Shown here piece by piece: positions 39,401-47,300 of a stretch of 64,000 bases of DNA. Source of the stretch: Liolophura sinensis (taxonomy: Eukaryota; Mollusca; Polyplacophora; Chitonida; Chitonidae). The first letter of the stretch is position 1, and every line of letters starts with the position of its first letter. The notes under the pieces were generated by a model. The model searched no databases and was not told the origin of the DNA. It was given only the letters and a program-made list of their open reading frames with translations. A program made the position numbers and the translations under genes. The stretch lies in contig NC_088298.1 of assembly GCF_032854445.1 (NCBI RefSeq), positions 20,299,295-20,363,294 of the forward strand, in the 5' to 3' direction.

Positions 39401-41664
39401 TGAAATTCCTCAACAAAAAACTGCTACATCGTGATTGTCGTCCAGAAACTTTACCCAGGTGAGTAAACCAGTCATATCCACATGACTGAAATTCCTCAAC
39501 AAAAAACTGCTACATCGTGATTGTCGTCTAGAAACTTTACCCAGGTGAGTAAACCAGTCATATCCACACGACTGAAATTCCTCAACAAAAAACTGCTACA
39601 TCGTGATTGTCGTCTAGAAACTTTACTCAGGTGAGTAAATCAGTCATATCCACACGACTGAAATTCCTCAACAAAAAACTGCTACATCGTGATTGTCGTC
39701 TAGAAACTTTACCCAGGTGAGTAAAGCAGTCATATCCACATGACTGAAATTCCTCAACAAAAACCTGCTACATCGTGATTGTCGTCTAGAAACTTTACCC
39801 AGGTGAGTAAACCAGTCATATCCACACGACTGAAATTCCTCAACAAAAAACTGCTACATCGTGATTGTCGTCTAGAAACTTTACTCAGGTGAGTAAACCA
39901 GTCATATCCACACGACTGAAATTCCTCAACAAAAAACTGCTACATCGTGATTGTCGTCTAGAAACTTTACCCAGGTGAGTAAACCAGTCATATCCACACG
40001 ACTGAAATTCCCAACAAAAAACTGCTACATCGTGATTGTCGTCTAGAAACTTTACCCAGGTGAGTAAACCAGTCATATCCACACGACTGAAATTCCTCAA
40101 CAAAAAACTGCTACATTGTGATTGTTGTCCAGAAACTTTACCCAGGTGAGTAAACCAGTCATATCCACACGACTGAAATTCCTCAACAAAAAACTGCTAC
40201 ATCGTGATTGTTGTCCAGAAACTTTACCCAGGTGAGTAAACCAGTCACATCCACACGACTGAAATTCCTCAACAAAAAACTGCTACATCGTGATTGTCCA
40301 GAAACTTTACCCAGGTGAGTAAACCAGTCATATCCACAGGACTGAAATTCCTCAACAAAAAACTGCTACATCGTGATTGTCGTCTAGAAACTTTACTCAG
40401 GTGAGTAAATCAGTCATATCCACACGACTGAAATTCCTCAACAATAAACTGCTACATCGTGATTGTCGTCTGGTAACTTTACCCAGATGAGTAAATCAGT
40501 CATATCCACACGACTGAAATTCCTCAACAAAAAACTGCTACATTGTGTTTGTCGTCTGGTAACTTTACCCAGGTGAGTAAACCAGTCACATCCACATGAC
40601 TGAAATTCCCAACAAAAAACTGCTACATCATGATTGTCGTCTAGAAACTTTACCCAGGTGAGTAAACCAGTCATATCCACACGACTGAAATTCCTCAACA
40701 AAAAACTGCTACATCGTGATTGTCGTCTGGTAACTTTACCCAGGTGAGTAAACCAGTCATATCCACACGACTGAAATTCCTCAACAAAAAACTGCTACAT
40801 CGTGATTGTCATCTAGTAACTTGACCCAGGTGAGTAAATCAGTCATATCCACACGACTGAAATTCCTCAACAAAAAACTGCTACATCGTGATTGTCGTCT
40901 AGAAACTTTACCCAGGTGAGTAAACCAGTCATATCCACACGACTGAAATTCCTCAACAAAAAACTGCTACATCGTGATTGTCGTCTAGAAACTTTACCCA
41001 GGTGAGTAAACCAGTCACATCCACACGACTGAAATTCCCAACAAAAAACTGCTACATCGTGATTGTCGTCTAGAAACTTTACCCAGGTGAGTAAACCAGT
41101 CATATCCACACGACTGAAATTCCTCAACAAAAAACTGCTTCATCGTGATTGTCGTCTGGTAACTTTACCCAGGTGAGTAAACCAGTCATATCCACACGAC
41201 TGAAATTCCCAACAAAAAACTGCTACATCGTGATTGTCGTCTAGAAACTTTACCCAGGTGAGTAAACCAGTCATATCCACACGACTGAAATTCCTCAACA
41301 AAAAATTTGATACTCACACCTGACCAATATCCTTGAATGAAATGTTCTTAAGTATAGTAATCAGCACCGATCAAATGAGTAATTAGTTATGCTTGAAAAC
41401 TATTGTTTAAGATACAATTTTGTCATCAAATAGATGGTATCAAATCAAATGATGTTTGAAATAGCAAGAAAGCAAACGCGTCACGCTATGGATGAAGCAG
41501 TATGCAATTTGGAAACAACAACAACACCACCATAATCAAAATATATATCTAACATTGTTGTTTGTTTGGGTTTGTACAGGGTCCATGTCTGGGAATTGGA
41601 CCGTGAGCAGTCGGAGAGTCTGATTGGTGTAGACAGCACAGACGGAAGCCTCCATACCACATGA
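18270..41664 (+). CDS. SLC35F5: SLC35F5-like solute carrier (12 coding exons)
   Basis: Exons: 18270-18415, 18912-19043, 20571-20630, 23295-23361 (or second copies 25729-25874, 26366-26497, 28019-28078, 30587-30653), then 31428-31484, 32780-32916, 33550-33719, 34933-35102, 35511-35670, 37734-37824, 38875-39029, 41580-41664. Splice phases join throughout and give 462 residues from ATG 18311 to TGA 41662-41664, near the human length once the longer human N-terminus is allowed for. Family motifs: [79 protein letters not shown] and the tail ESLIGVDS. It is a multi-pass drug/metabolite transporter, an orphan member of SLC35. Two of its exons (8 and 11) run into donor-spanning tandem repeats. Confidence 0.95.
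18616..18630. repeat. Poly-C/poly-A tract
   Basis: Run of C followed by A. Its length differs from the counterpart at about 26075-26087 in the other haplotype copy. Confidence 0.9.
18643..18765 (+). mobile_element. Degenerate SINE-A 3' half (copy 1)
   Basis: CCTACCGATGGTTGAGTG, CCCCGACGTAATGCTAGCCA and GAGTGAAATATTC are recognisable but diverged. Counterpart at 26094-26215. Confidence 0.65.
18912..19043 (+). CDS. SLC35F5: SLC35F5-like exon 2 (copy 1)
   Basis: 132 nt between TTTTCAG and GTAAGC; codes [20 protein letters not shown], then a helix [12 protein letters not shown] and [12 protein letters not shown]. Matches human [20 protein letters not shown]. Phase 0. The donor region reappears at 19479. 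Confidence 0.96.
19080..19500. repeat. Degenerate about 20-bp repeat array ending in a donor copy (copy 1)
   Basis: Many imperfect repeats of GTGTCTGTTGGAGTGTCATG. At the far end GGTAAGCACAAATTATCACA (19478) mimics the exon 2 donor region GGTAAGCACAGTAAATCAAA (19043), and similarity continues through AAGTAGGCAA. Counterpart at about 26540-26955. Confidence 0.85.
20571..20630 (+). CDS. SLC35F5: SLC35F5-like exon 3 (copy 1)
   Basis: 60 nt, 20 codons, between TTACAG and [26 protein letters not shown]. Acidic, cytosolic-type linker that is poorly conserved in the family. Identity is supported by perfect splice signals, phase 0 on both sides and conservation in both haplotype copies. Confidence 0.85.
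20765..20945. repeat. SINE 3'-tail tandem array, 4 units (copy 1)
   Basis: About 42-bp units: CTTTTACTATATGACGTTAA plus ACCCCAAGCACTCACTCACT. The core is the SINE-B/C 3' end amplified without the rest of the SINE. The other haplotype has five units (28195-28415). Confidence 0.9.
22175..22312. repeat. Tandem duplication present only in haplotype copy 1
   Basis: A block of about 80 bp (TCATAGATATATTNAGAGATG to CACCTCACTGTCAGTGACAT) occurs twice here but only once, shortened, at about 29630-29690. Confidence 0.8.
22876..23255 (+). mobile_element. SINE-B, full length (copy 1)
   Basis: Head GCTTCGGTGGCCTAATGG with A box, B box GGGATCAACCC, body, and tail GATTTTAAACCCGAGGTG followed by ATTC repeats. 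Ends about 40 bp before exon 4. Confidence 0.92.
23295..23361 (+). CDS. SLC35F5: SLC35F5-like exon 4 (copy 1)
   Basis: 67 nt between GTCAG and [26 protein letters not shown] then GS and G. Matches the human motif SEPLYVPVK. Ends in phase 1. The copy at 30587-30653 differs only by silent changes (for example GAC/GAT). Confidence 0.94.
23553..23752. other. Assembly gap of 200 N
   Basis: Exactly 200 undetermined bases, a round number typical of a scaffolding gap of unknown true size. The flanks are the right end of duplicated copy 1 and the left end of copy 2. Confidence 0.98.
24911..25045 (-). mobile_element. SINE-A, head-truncated (copy 2)
   Basis: Haplotype counterpart of the element at 17472-17605, with identical truncation. 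Confidence 0.86.
25729..25874 (+). CDS. SLC35F5: SLC35F5-like exon 1 (copy 2)
   Basis: Same splice borders and same protein as 18270-18415; ATG at 25770. Only one of the two copies can belong to a normal transcript. Confidence 0.9.
26094..26215 (+). mobile_element. Degenerate SINE-A 3' half (copy 2)
   Basis: Counterpart of 18643-18765; keeps CCCAACATAATGCTAGCC. Confidence 0.65.
26366..26497 (+). CDS. SLC35F5: SLC35F5-like exon 2 (copy 2)
   Basis: Second copy of exon 2. One silent difference (CAG to CAA in RRQC). The donor is again followed by the 20-bp repeat array and a second GTAAGCACA at 26931. Confidence 0.95.
26540..26955. repeat. Degenerate about 20-bp repeat array (copy 2)
   Basis: Counterpart of 19080-19500, with the same unit and the same donor-like terminal copy. 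Confidence 0.85.
28019..28078 (+). CDS. SLC35F5: SLC35F5-like exon 3 (copy 2)
   Basis: Identical to exon 3 at 20571-20630, borders included. Confidence 0.85.
28195..28415. repeat. SINE 3'-tail tandem array, 5 units (copy 2)
   Basis: Same 42-bp unit as 20765-20945 with one more copy, which is a length polymorphism between the two blocks. Confidence 0.9.
28824..28849. repeat. (ATA)n microsatellite
   Basis: About eight ATA units here against three in copy 1 (near 21381). Confidence 0.95.
30157..30545 (+). mobile_element. SINE-B, full length (copy 2)
   Basis: Best B box of the family (GGGATCAAACCC) and an (ATTC)n tail longer than in copy 1. Confidence 0.92.
30587..30653 (+). CDS. SLC35F5: SLC35F5-like exon 4 (copy 2)
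   Basis: Second copy of the SEPIYVPIK exon, phase 1 at its end. This copy is contiguous with exon 5 without a gap. Confidence 0.94.
30928..31078 (+). mobile_element. SINE-B 3' fragment
   Basis: TGTCTTCGGTGTGATACTTC, ACTGGAAGACATAGTATACA and CTGAAAAATTGTTAACTAAG, with a CATA microsatellite in place of the usual tail. Confidence 0.8.
31076..31170. repeat. (CATA)n microsatellite
   Basis: ACATACATACATACATACAT followed by imperfect variants, grown from the SINE-B tail. Confidence 0.92.
31428..31484 (+). CDS. SLC35F5: SLC35F5-like exon 5
   Basis: 57 nt between GTTTCAG and GTGTGT. TG completes Val, then [18 protein letters not shown] and [12 protein letters not shown] matches the human VRFSNIMEIRQ. 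Cytosolic loop. Phase 1 on both sides. Confidence 0.95.
31622..31800 (+). mobile_element. SINE-A, diverged
   Basis: B box GAGTTCAAGCCCAGCTC, body with ACTATAACGCTGGCTGCC, tail with AAATCAGATAAATCAGTAAA. Confidence 0.78.
31808..32348. repeat. 77-bp minisatellite, 7 copies
   Basis: Seven nearly identical units (TTGATGCTTCAATGATTATG ... GTAACGTGGCTGAGGATTAA) directly after the SINE-A in SLC35F5 intron 5. Confidence 0.96.
32400..32545 (+). mobile_element. Possible old SINE, type D
   Basis: Contains GGGGCCTTGGTGACAAAAAG and AATGAGGATCATTTACGC, diverged but similar in order to 33113-33370 (ACCTTGGTGACAGTAAGAGG, CATTTGC). Weak family support. Confidence 0.35.
32622..32725 (+). mobile_element. SINE-A 3' fragment, diverged
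   Basis: GGTTGGTTTTCTCCCAGG, CACATAATATTGACCGCTG, TGTAAGTGAAAAATTCTTGA. Lies 55 bp upstream of exon 6. Confidence 0.72.
32780..32916 (+). CDS. SLC35F5: SLC35F5-like exon 6
   Basis: 137 nt between TTGCAG and [26 protein letters not shown], then [11 protein letters not shown] and [15 protein letters not shown]. Corresponds to human AKLSRMSY to VAKISFFFCF, entering the next membrane helix. Ends in phase 0. Confidence 0.95.
33113..33370 (+). mobile_element. Possible old SINE, type D
   Basis: B-box-like GTTCAAATCCATCACTGGC, then ACCTTGGTGACAGTAAGAGG. Resembles 32400-32545 and part of 38240-38475. Diverged. Confidence 0.4.
33550..33719 (+). CDS. SLC35F5: SLC35F5-like exon 7
   Basis: 170 nt between TCTCCAG and [62 protein letters not shown], then AG. 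The NLAYQEAL and [13 protein letters not shown] motifs are the strongest SLC35F5 signatures. Ends in phase 2. Confidence 0.97.
34150..34487 (+). mobile_element. SINE-B, 5'-truncated head
   Basis: Starts in the anticodon-like region (GGAGACCTGGGATCAAACCC) and continues through the body to TTGCATCCCAGGCATTCATT. Confidence 0.86.
34490..34570 (+). mobile_element. SINE-A 3' fragment
   Basis: GCACCATAGTGCTGGCAGCT, AATATTCTTAAGTACAGCG, AAAACGACAATCAATA. Confidence 0.7.
34615..34845. repeat. Old interspersed repeat
   Basis: Shares order and motifs with 36150-36660: TTATCTCCCTTGT against TTACCTCCCTTGT, TGCAAGATTA, GGGACCT, CATTGAGAGT. Probably an old mobile element of unknown type. Confidence 0.5.
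34933..35102 (+). CDS. SLC35F5: SLC35F5-like exon 8
   Basis: 170 nt between CAACAG and [63 protein letters not shown] and G. Matches human GAMLYAVYIVM and KVDREDKLDIPMFFG. The last 26 bases and the donor are the first unit of a 27-bp tandem repeat. Confidence 0.96.
35077..35323 (+). repeat. 27-bp minisatellite spanning the exon 8 donor
   Basis: About nine units of TAAGATTGATATACCTATG + TATTTTGG. Unit 1 is the exon end, and the following units lie in the intron. G|GTAAG is intact at 35103, 35211, 35249 and 35282 but altered to GTTAAG or GATAAG in other units. The frame stays open through five units. Confidence 0.95.
35330..35425 (-). mobile_element. SINE-A tail foldback
   Basis: TTTATTTGATTGGTGTTTTA at 35337 is followed 45 bp later by AACACCAATCAAATAAATAA, so two SINE-A tails face each other and can form a hairpin. 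Body mostly absent. Confidence 0.78.
35511..35670 (+). CDS. SLC35F5: SLC35F5-like exon 9
   Basis: 160 nt after a long T tract and CTGCAG; donor GTGAGT. Codes [53 protein letters not shown]. Matches human [20 protein letters not shown] and LSEFLWLW. Ends in phase 2. Confidence 0.97.
35671..36150. other. Intron without recognisable features
   Basis: AT-rich SLC35F5 intron sequence; no repeats or exons recognised. Confidence 0.5.
36290..36554 (-). mobile_element. SINE-A, full length with target-site duplication
   Basis: Flanked by CCCATGGAGTATG on both sides (36277-36289 and 36555-36567), a 13-bp target-site duplication. Complete head CTAACCAACTGAGCCACGGA and conserved body. Inserted into the old repeat of 36150-36660. 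Confidence 0.95.
37308..37483 (+). mobile_element. SINE-A composite, tail then inverted 3' half
   Basis: A minus-strand tail (TTATTTGATTGGAGTTTTAA) joined to a plus-strand half beginning AACCTGCGGGTGGTCGTGGG and ending ACAAATCAAACAAATAAATG. Confidence 0.82.
37484..37690 (-). mobile_element. SINE-A, tail-less
   Basis: AGAATATTTCACTTATGTGA, CATTATGGTGGGAGGATACC, GGCTTGAACTGACATCAGCT and a diverged head. Opposed to the preceding plus-strand half, which makes an inverted pair just upstream of exon 10. Confidence 0.82.
37734..37824 (+). CDS. SLC35F5: SLC35F5-like exon 10
   Basis: 91 nt between TTTCAG and GTAAGT: W (shared codon) [20 protein letters not shown] then [10 protein letters not shown]. 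Near-perfect family motif (human [20 protein letters not shown]). Ends in phase 0. Confidence 0.97.
37868..38137 (+). mobile_element. SINE-C copy
   Basis: CTTGAAGGAGGAAGTTATAT, GAAGCAGCACTAGATAAAAG, GTCCTGCAACAAGGAGGCAC and tail GTTAAACCCCAAGCACTCAC. Starts about 40 bp after the exon 10 donor. Confidence 0.85.
38240..38475 (+). mobile_element. Possible SINE, type D
   Basis: Has TTTGATTCTCACTGTGTGTG as a possible B-box region and ends CTTAAGGATGGCGTTAAACA plus an AT-rich tail. Only partly similar to other copies. Confidence 0.4.
38875..39029 (+). CDS. SLC35F5: SLC35F5-like exon 11
   Basis: 155 nt between TGCACAG and [57 protein letters not shown] and AG. Final helix and the conserved NWDP-like GWDPV motif. 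The last 40-odd bases are unit 1 of the 86-bp array that follows. Confidence 0.95.
38985..41305 (+). repeat. 86-bp minisatellite with 27 copies of an exon end and donor
   Basis: Each unit holds AAACTGCTACATCGTGATTG, the bases GTCTAGAAACTTTACCCAG, the donor GTGAGTAAACCAGTCATATC and CACACGACTGAAATTCCTCA. Unit 1 is the true exon 11 end. I counted 27 donor positions from 39030 to about 41256, of which 26 keep GTGAGT and one (about 40487) reads ATGAGT. The true end has CTGGTAACTTTACCCAG; that TGGTAAC variant recurs in a few later units. Confidence 0.97.
41580..41664 (+). CDS. SLC35F5: SLC35F5-like exon 12 (stop codon)
   Basis: Acceptor TTGTACAG. G completes Arg, then [27 protein letters not shown] and TGA at 41662-41664. 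EQSESLI matches the human tail SEQCESLIPM. Cytosolic C-terminus. Confidence 0.95.
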
Positions 41665-44600
41665 GACTGTTCCACAGCAGCTGTAACCATGGCTACACTG
41701 GCTGTCAAGGGAAATGCTCTAGAAAACTTGTGCTCCTAATACTCTTGTCTATGGTAGCAAAGACCCTGTTCATTGTTCTGACACTACCTGGTAACCTTTG
41801 TGAGTCAGTCTTTATTAGTTTTTTTTTTTTTTTTTTGTTTTTTTTTGTTTTTTGTTAAACATTTTTGAGCAGTATTTTTCAAGAAGATAGTGTGTTCACA
41901 TGTTGGCTTTCATCAATTTTGACCAGAATCAAAACACCTCTTCCCCTGCCCTTACAAAAAAAATTGAGAAATTAGTTATGAAAAACACAAAAGGTAGTTA
42001 ATTGTCTTATGTTAGTATGGTTTTGTTCTTGGCTCATTTTGAAAGAAATATTTTCTTAGCTAGATTCGTAATTTGTGGTCAGCCATTCCTACCCTACAAA
42101 GATGTATATGAAAAGATTGTGCCTTTAATTGTGCCGATTCTTTCTGTCAAGCTCTTTGGCGACACCTTGGCAAGTAGATACAGATGATGCAGAATTCCTT
42201 TGAGACAGATTAACACAAAAAATAATTTTCAGAGCTGAGATTTTAAATTTTGAACATCAGTGAAAATTGGAACAGTCTGAATTTGGGGTTTAGAAATTGA
42301 AAATGCATTATTTGACTGTAAATTGTTTTAAATTTAATTTTGACCTCCAACTTTATGCTTACAATTTCAGTTTGAACTCACACCAGACAATAAGTAATAA
42401 CTGCGCTTTGTTGAAATTAATTCTACCCTTCACTAAATCGTAACATCTGACCTATATATGTAAACTAAGATGTATACTTGAACAAGAGGGCCAGTTATTC
42501 AGGAGAATTTGTAATGCTAATTATATATGTTTATACTCAGGTGTGAAAGATGTACAAAGTTTTATTTCCATTACTCTCAGTCTTGTATACAAGTCCCCAT
42601 AAAACTGTGTATATATTTTACATTAACTCAGGCTGTATAATAGTGTAACCAAATATGAAAATATGAGTCAGCATGGTTTCTACTTTACAGTATATATTGA
42701 GGATAAACTCAGCAACCAGTGGAATAGAAAATTGCTCAGTCAGAAAAAAGGACAGTAGGATGCTGCACAATTGTTTCATCGTATCAACAATCAGATGAAG
42801 ATTTTTGTGTTAGATTGATAGCAACATTTCTTTTTTTCATAGATGTAACCAATATAGCTATATACCAAGAGAGTTGTCATTTGCTCATCCAGTTCCAGTG
42901 TAAACATATTCCACAGTGATTTCTCGTATAAAATCACTCATTTGGATTGAAATAATAATGTGTTCATAGATACATCCAGCCATAGTGATTTCATTCATTT
43001 CCAGTGATTTACTTGTTGTATGAACTGTGTACGTTTTGATTTAACTATTGTTTGAAGCAGATGCATTCAACATCCAGCATATGTGTACATGTAGGTGGCC
43101 ATCTTTAGCCATGGAGGTACAAACAGTCGCATGATAATCAATTCATCTTGCCTCAGTTTGAAGTGCTACAATTTGTCATGTTTTCAGTGCTCATTTCTTG
43201 CATGCTGTGTGACCCTTTTTTTTTTCAACCTGTAGCCATGTCATCATATTAATTCAATCATTGTTAATTCTGTCACAGCTTGGATGTGTTCAAATTAAGC
43301 TAGTTTTAAAGTTTAACTAGATAAACTCTGTAATTTTGACCAAACAGTCAAACAGTTAGTTTGCCCATGCAAGTTACATTCTTTGCATAAAACATTCTTG
43401 AACACCTTTTTTTTTTGAAGCAGTCTATTGATATTAGTTGGAAGTTGACCGATCTACGAAAGGCTTTTTACAGCTACTTGTTTGCCACCATTCAACAGGA
43501 AAACGTTAATAATTCACTAAAGTTTAGCACATTTTTTTTACTTTTTTTGTCCAATTTATAGTCAAATGCTGATTAAGCACGCTTAGTTCTGCAAAAAATC
43601 TACCATTTTGTGAGTCTGGTATTTTTTGGAGACAGAAATCTCTCATGCCAGTTTTGTGGATTTTTGGAGATTCTGATATTACTGTAACATTATGCTAAGC
43701 TGTTGTATTTTTGAGTAATATTTCCGCAGACTTGAACTCCCGTACGAGTTGAGCCTGTTGATGTATAAACACTGACGTACATCTGGATGACTTTTCTGTA
43801 GGAATACTTTCCCTGCAGTGGTATCTCAATGTTTAACACCTGGCCACAGGGTCACGAATCGAGTCAGAATTTCACTCATTAAATTTGATATGTTCCTGTT
43901 CGTTACTTTACCTGAAAATTGTTTTACAATAACTTTCACAGAATTTACGTTGTCAAACAATATATTGATCTTGTTGTGTAAGAAATAACAATTTTAAAGC
44001 CATTTGAAATTTTGACTTAAGTCTAAGACGGCTTCGTGACCCTGGGGCCAGATAAGTTACATTTACAGAGCTCTGCTTAACGAGTGTCTTGATATACAAA
44101 TCTGGGCATCTCAGTGTCATGTTAGACACCCTATTCTGACAAATCAATGATTTCTGGGTTGCCTTACCACATGTAGTTAGCTTGGCTGGATAGGCACTGT
44201 TCAGGTTGGTGTTTGCAGGCTTTGTCCATCTGTCTGTCTGTCTGCATGTTTGTCCATTTGAAGTTTCATGTTCTTGCTTGTCGTTCTGTTTGTCTGTCTG
44301 TAGCTGTTGTATACTTGGTGACATGTTGGTCTGTCTGTCCGTTCTTTTGTCTGATCTTCGATCTGCCTCACTTAGCTTGTCTCTCTCTGCTGTCTGATTC
44401 ATCATATACATGGTTTTTTTGATGTTTTTCTGCCTGTATAATTCCCATCTTTCTATATCACTCTGCTAACTGTCTCATAATGCAGTTGATTATTTGTATC
44501 ATTTGCCCTATCAGGACATACGTCAACACCTCGCTGTCCTTGTACCCGGCTCTCTATTTAAAGCTCTATTTTATGTGTGTTTTAATGGGAAACTCGTAGA

Positions 44601-46940
44601 ACTCTTTCCAACCTGTATCAAGAAGGGTCAAAGATGTGAACTGAATAATTCTTCCTTGTATCACCTCACAATTATCGGTGTACGTGTGCTCATAAAACAT
44701 ACATGAAGTACACATGCACTGCAACGTCACAGAAGAAAACGATGCGTTCTGCTCTCGTTTGGATCTTCTGTGTAGCTTGTCCTCGAGTCTCCCATTGTTG
44801 TATATGTGTTTAATTAATTCCTCATTTTATTTCAAGCTTGTTGAACCAAAATGGAATCATTACAGTTACAGTGTGGGAGAAAGCTGTAGAAAAAAAAAAC
44901 AAAGCAACAGTATGATATATCAAGGTATCTGTGTGAAGCACCGCCGTCGCCATCTTGTAATCAGTCCTTACCTCACTGCACGGGCGATGACCCCATTATG
45001 CAATAGCAGTCAGTTTACCCCTCTGAATTTAGCTATATGCTTTGTGTTCTGATGCCATTTGACTTGATATTTTCTTTATGATAATTGCAGACTGCAACAA
45101 AAATTGGCCAAAGAGAACAAATAACATTGTACTTTTAAATAACAAGGAGCCTATATAAATGGCTTTTGATAACTTACAGTATTTCATTTGCTAGTCATAC
45201 CATGTAGTCACGGTAACCATTATTTGTAGATTTCTATAGGGAATAATGAAATGTTTAGTGATTGGAATAATAGGGTGAGTTTCGAGTCCGAACTCTTGTA
45301 TCGATGAAGGTAGAAAAAGGGCATCTGTATCATCATGTGACCGTTAAAATTGTCAGACAACTATTTTTAATCGCATTCACTATAGCATTGGACGTCTGAA
45401 AAAAGTGTCATAAAAAGTCAAAAAGTCATAAAAAGTAAAAAGTGTCATAATAGAGAAAATTGATAATCTGAATGTTAGTGAACTCAAGAAGTTTCTAAAG
45501 GAAAGAGGTATTATTTGAGCCTCTGGAAAAGGGCGAGACAGGTCACCAGTAAATTAATGTCAACAAAGGTTGCCTAACATTTTTTACAAGTCCCATGACA
45601 CAGTAGGACTATTTTTACCTGCGATGGCAAAAAGTTCCAGCTCGAAATTCCCCTGTTGTATTATATTTAGTTGCCATGGTTACACAGGCCGATATTGTTC
45701 ATGTCTTTTGTAAACATTGTTCTTGTATAGAAATGATAGAATTATGTAAGTCTCTCAGTAGTGACCAGGCAGGTAGTTTGTGTATTATTTTAACTTTCAG
45801 CTTTCTCCAGCTTTGCAAGCTTTTGCCATTGACATTGACAGTTTGTTAGCCTCGAAAAAAACCTATCCTGTTTCATTTGGCCTCGTGCCTATTTCCCCGC
45901 ACAAAGCCATTTCTAACCTTGTCACAATGCTCAAGTTCTTATTTCCAGAAGCTACATGGTGACACTTTTGTATTCAGATAAATTTTGGTGAGATGGAAAA
46001 AGTATTAATGTGTATGGCAAAAAAAAAAAAATTCGCTCACAATTGGTATTTGGTACTCAGTCAGAAAATGGTACTTAGTGTTAAGTTGCCCTCAGCTAAG
46101 TGCACTTTATATCTCTACAACATACGCTGCCATGGTAGTTAAGGGTTTTACTTAGCTAAGTGAGCTTCATGAAACCAGCCCCATGTGTCTATATATAGTT
46201 TGGTAGACTACAGTCTGGTAGTGCAACTGTTCAAAATATAACCACTAAACGCCAAGGATGAAAACAATAACAGGTGAAAGCACGTATGTTTGTTGCCATA
46301 ATATAGAGCTGGGTAGACGAGTTTGGGCTCAAGTTGGGCTTAGATTCAGTTTATGGGATATGCGTTGTACGGCAGCAAATGATAAGAGTTATACGCTGAT
46401 GCCTAGCTCCGAGGTCAGTTGGCAATGTGCCCAGGTTAGAATCCACATGAAGGGTATCCTGATGTGACGTGTTAGAAAATGCGTATATCTATATTTGACG
46501 GTATATTTGTCCCTATTTTACACAGCACAACACCCAACCCATCAAAAAACTCCTCACAACACATAAGAGTATACAGACAATGTCAAGACTACAAAACTAA
46601 TTAAATCTTTTGTAATTATATGGCATTGTCTTGTAAGACAATGGCGTGGACAATGACATGTAGAACTTCCCAAATGTTAAGCTTAATGATGCTCTCGGTG
46701 ACACAAAACAAGCCTTGCACATCCCTCTAGGCCACCCTATCAACATTTTTGGAAGTTTCTTGCAATGACTGTGTCAAATTAATGTTCCAGAGTTTACGAG
46801 TTAAGTCCGTTACATTTCTTTAGCTGTTTATTGATGTAAAATAGGAGATTTTCAAAAAGCACAGGTGGGGTGCCCAACATTAACACATGAGGGTTGTTTT
46901 ACAGGCTAGTGCATACATGTACATGTATATGAGAAATAGA
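41665..46940 (+). other. Downstream of SLC35F5, probable long 3' UTR then intergenic
   Basis: T-rich and free of recognised SINEs over 5 kb, unlike introns on either side, which is compatible with a long 3' UTR. No frame shows family features. Contains poly-T runs near 41820-41850 and an imperfect CTGT-rich tract at 44205-44400. The UTR end could not be fixed. Confidence 0.4.
44205..44400. repeat. Imperfect (CTGT)n-rich tract
   Basis: Repeated TCTGTCTGTCTG and GTCCGTT patterns. Gives open frames in several phases without protein meaning. Confidence 0.75.
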
Positions 46941-46941
46941 A

Positions 46942-47078
46942 AAAAACATGGTTCAAGTCCAGCTTATGCTGACTTCCTCTTCGGCTGTATGTGGGAAGGT
47001 CTGCCAGTAACCTGCACCATAATGCTGGCCACCGTTGTATATGTGAAATATTCTTGAGTAAATAAATAAATAAATAAT
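46942..47078 (+). mobile_element. SINE-A 3' part
   Basis: B box GGTTCAAGTCCAGCTTATGC, GGAAGGTCTGCCAGTAACCT, then a deletion to CACCATAATGCTGGCCACC and an (AAAT)n tail. Confidence 0.85.
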
Positions 47079-47209
47079 CAAAAAGATACGCATGTATTTA
47101 ATCCATGCTATTGTCTTCGAACATAATTAGATTAATCTTAAGTACTGGTCATGTTGTATATGTTGTGTATATTCACTGTTTGATAATGATTATTTTGAGC
47201 CTTTTATTG

Positions 47210-47300
47210 TTTAAATGAATGAACGATTATGGCTTAACACCAAGTCCGCAATATTTCAGCAATATTATGGCGAATTATTGTTTAGCTATATTTAGTGTAA
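47210..47300 (-). mobile_element. Another SINE type (fragment)
   Basis: GAATGAATGAACGATTATGG, CAATATTTCAGCAATATTAT and GGCG. Similar to a SINE tail with GAGTGAGTGA and GCAATATTCCAGCAATAT familiar from gastropod DNA. The second fragment at 48325-48400 is related. Confidence 0.5.

Noticed and set aside
38895-41130. Minus-strand frames of 72-87 residues, four times over
   Set aside because: Antisense of the 86-bp donor-spanning array; repeated peptide with no independent support.
38985-41305. CRISPR-like array appearance
   Set aside because: Units are contiguous without variable spacers, the genome is animal, and unit 1 is the end of a coding exon.
44206-44422. Cys/Leu/Ser-rich overlapping frames
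   Set aside because: Imperfect CTGT repeats; no family similarity.
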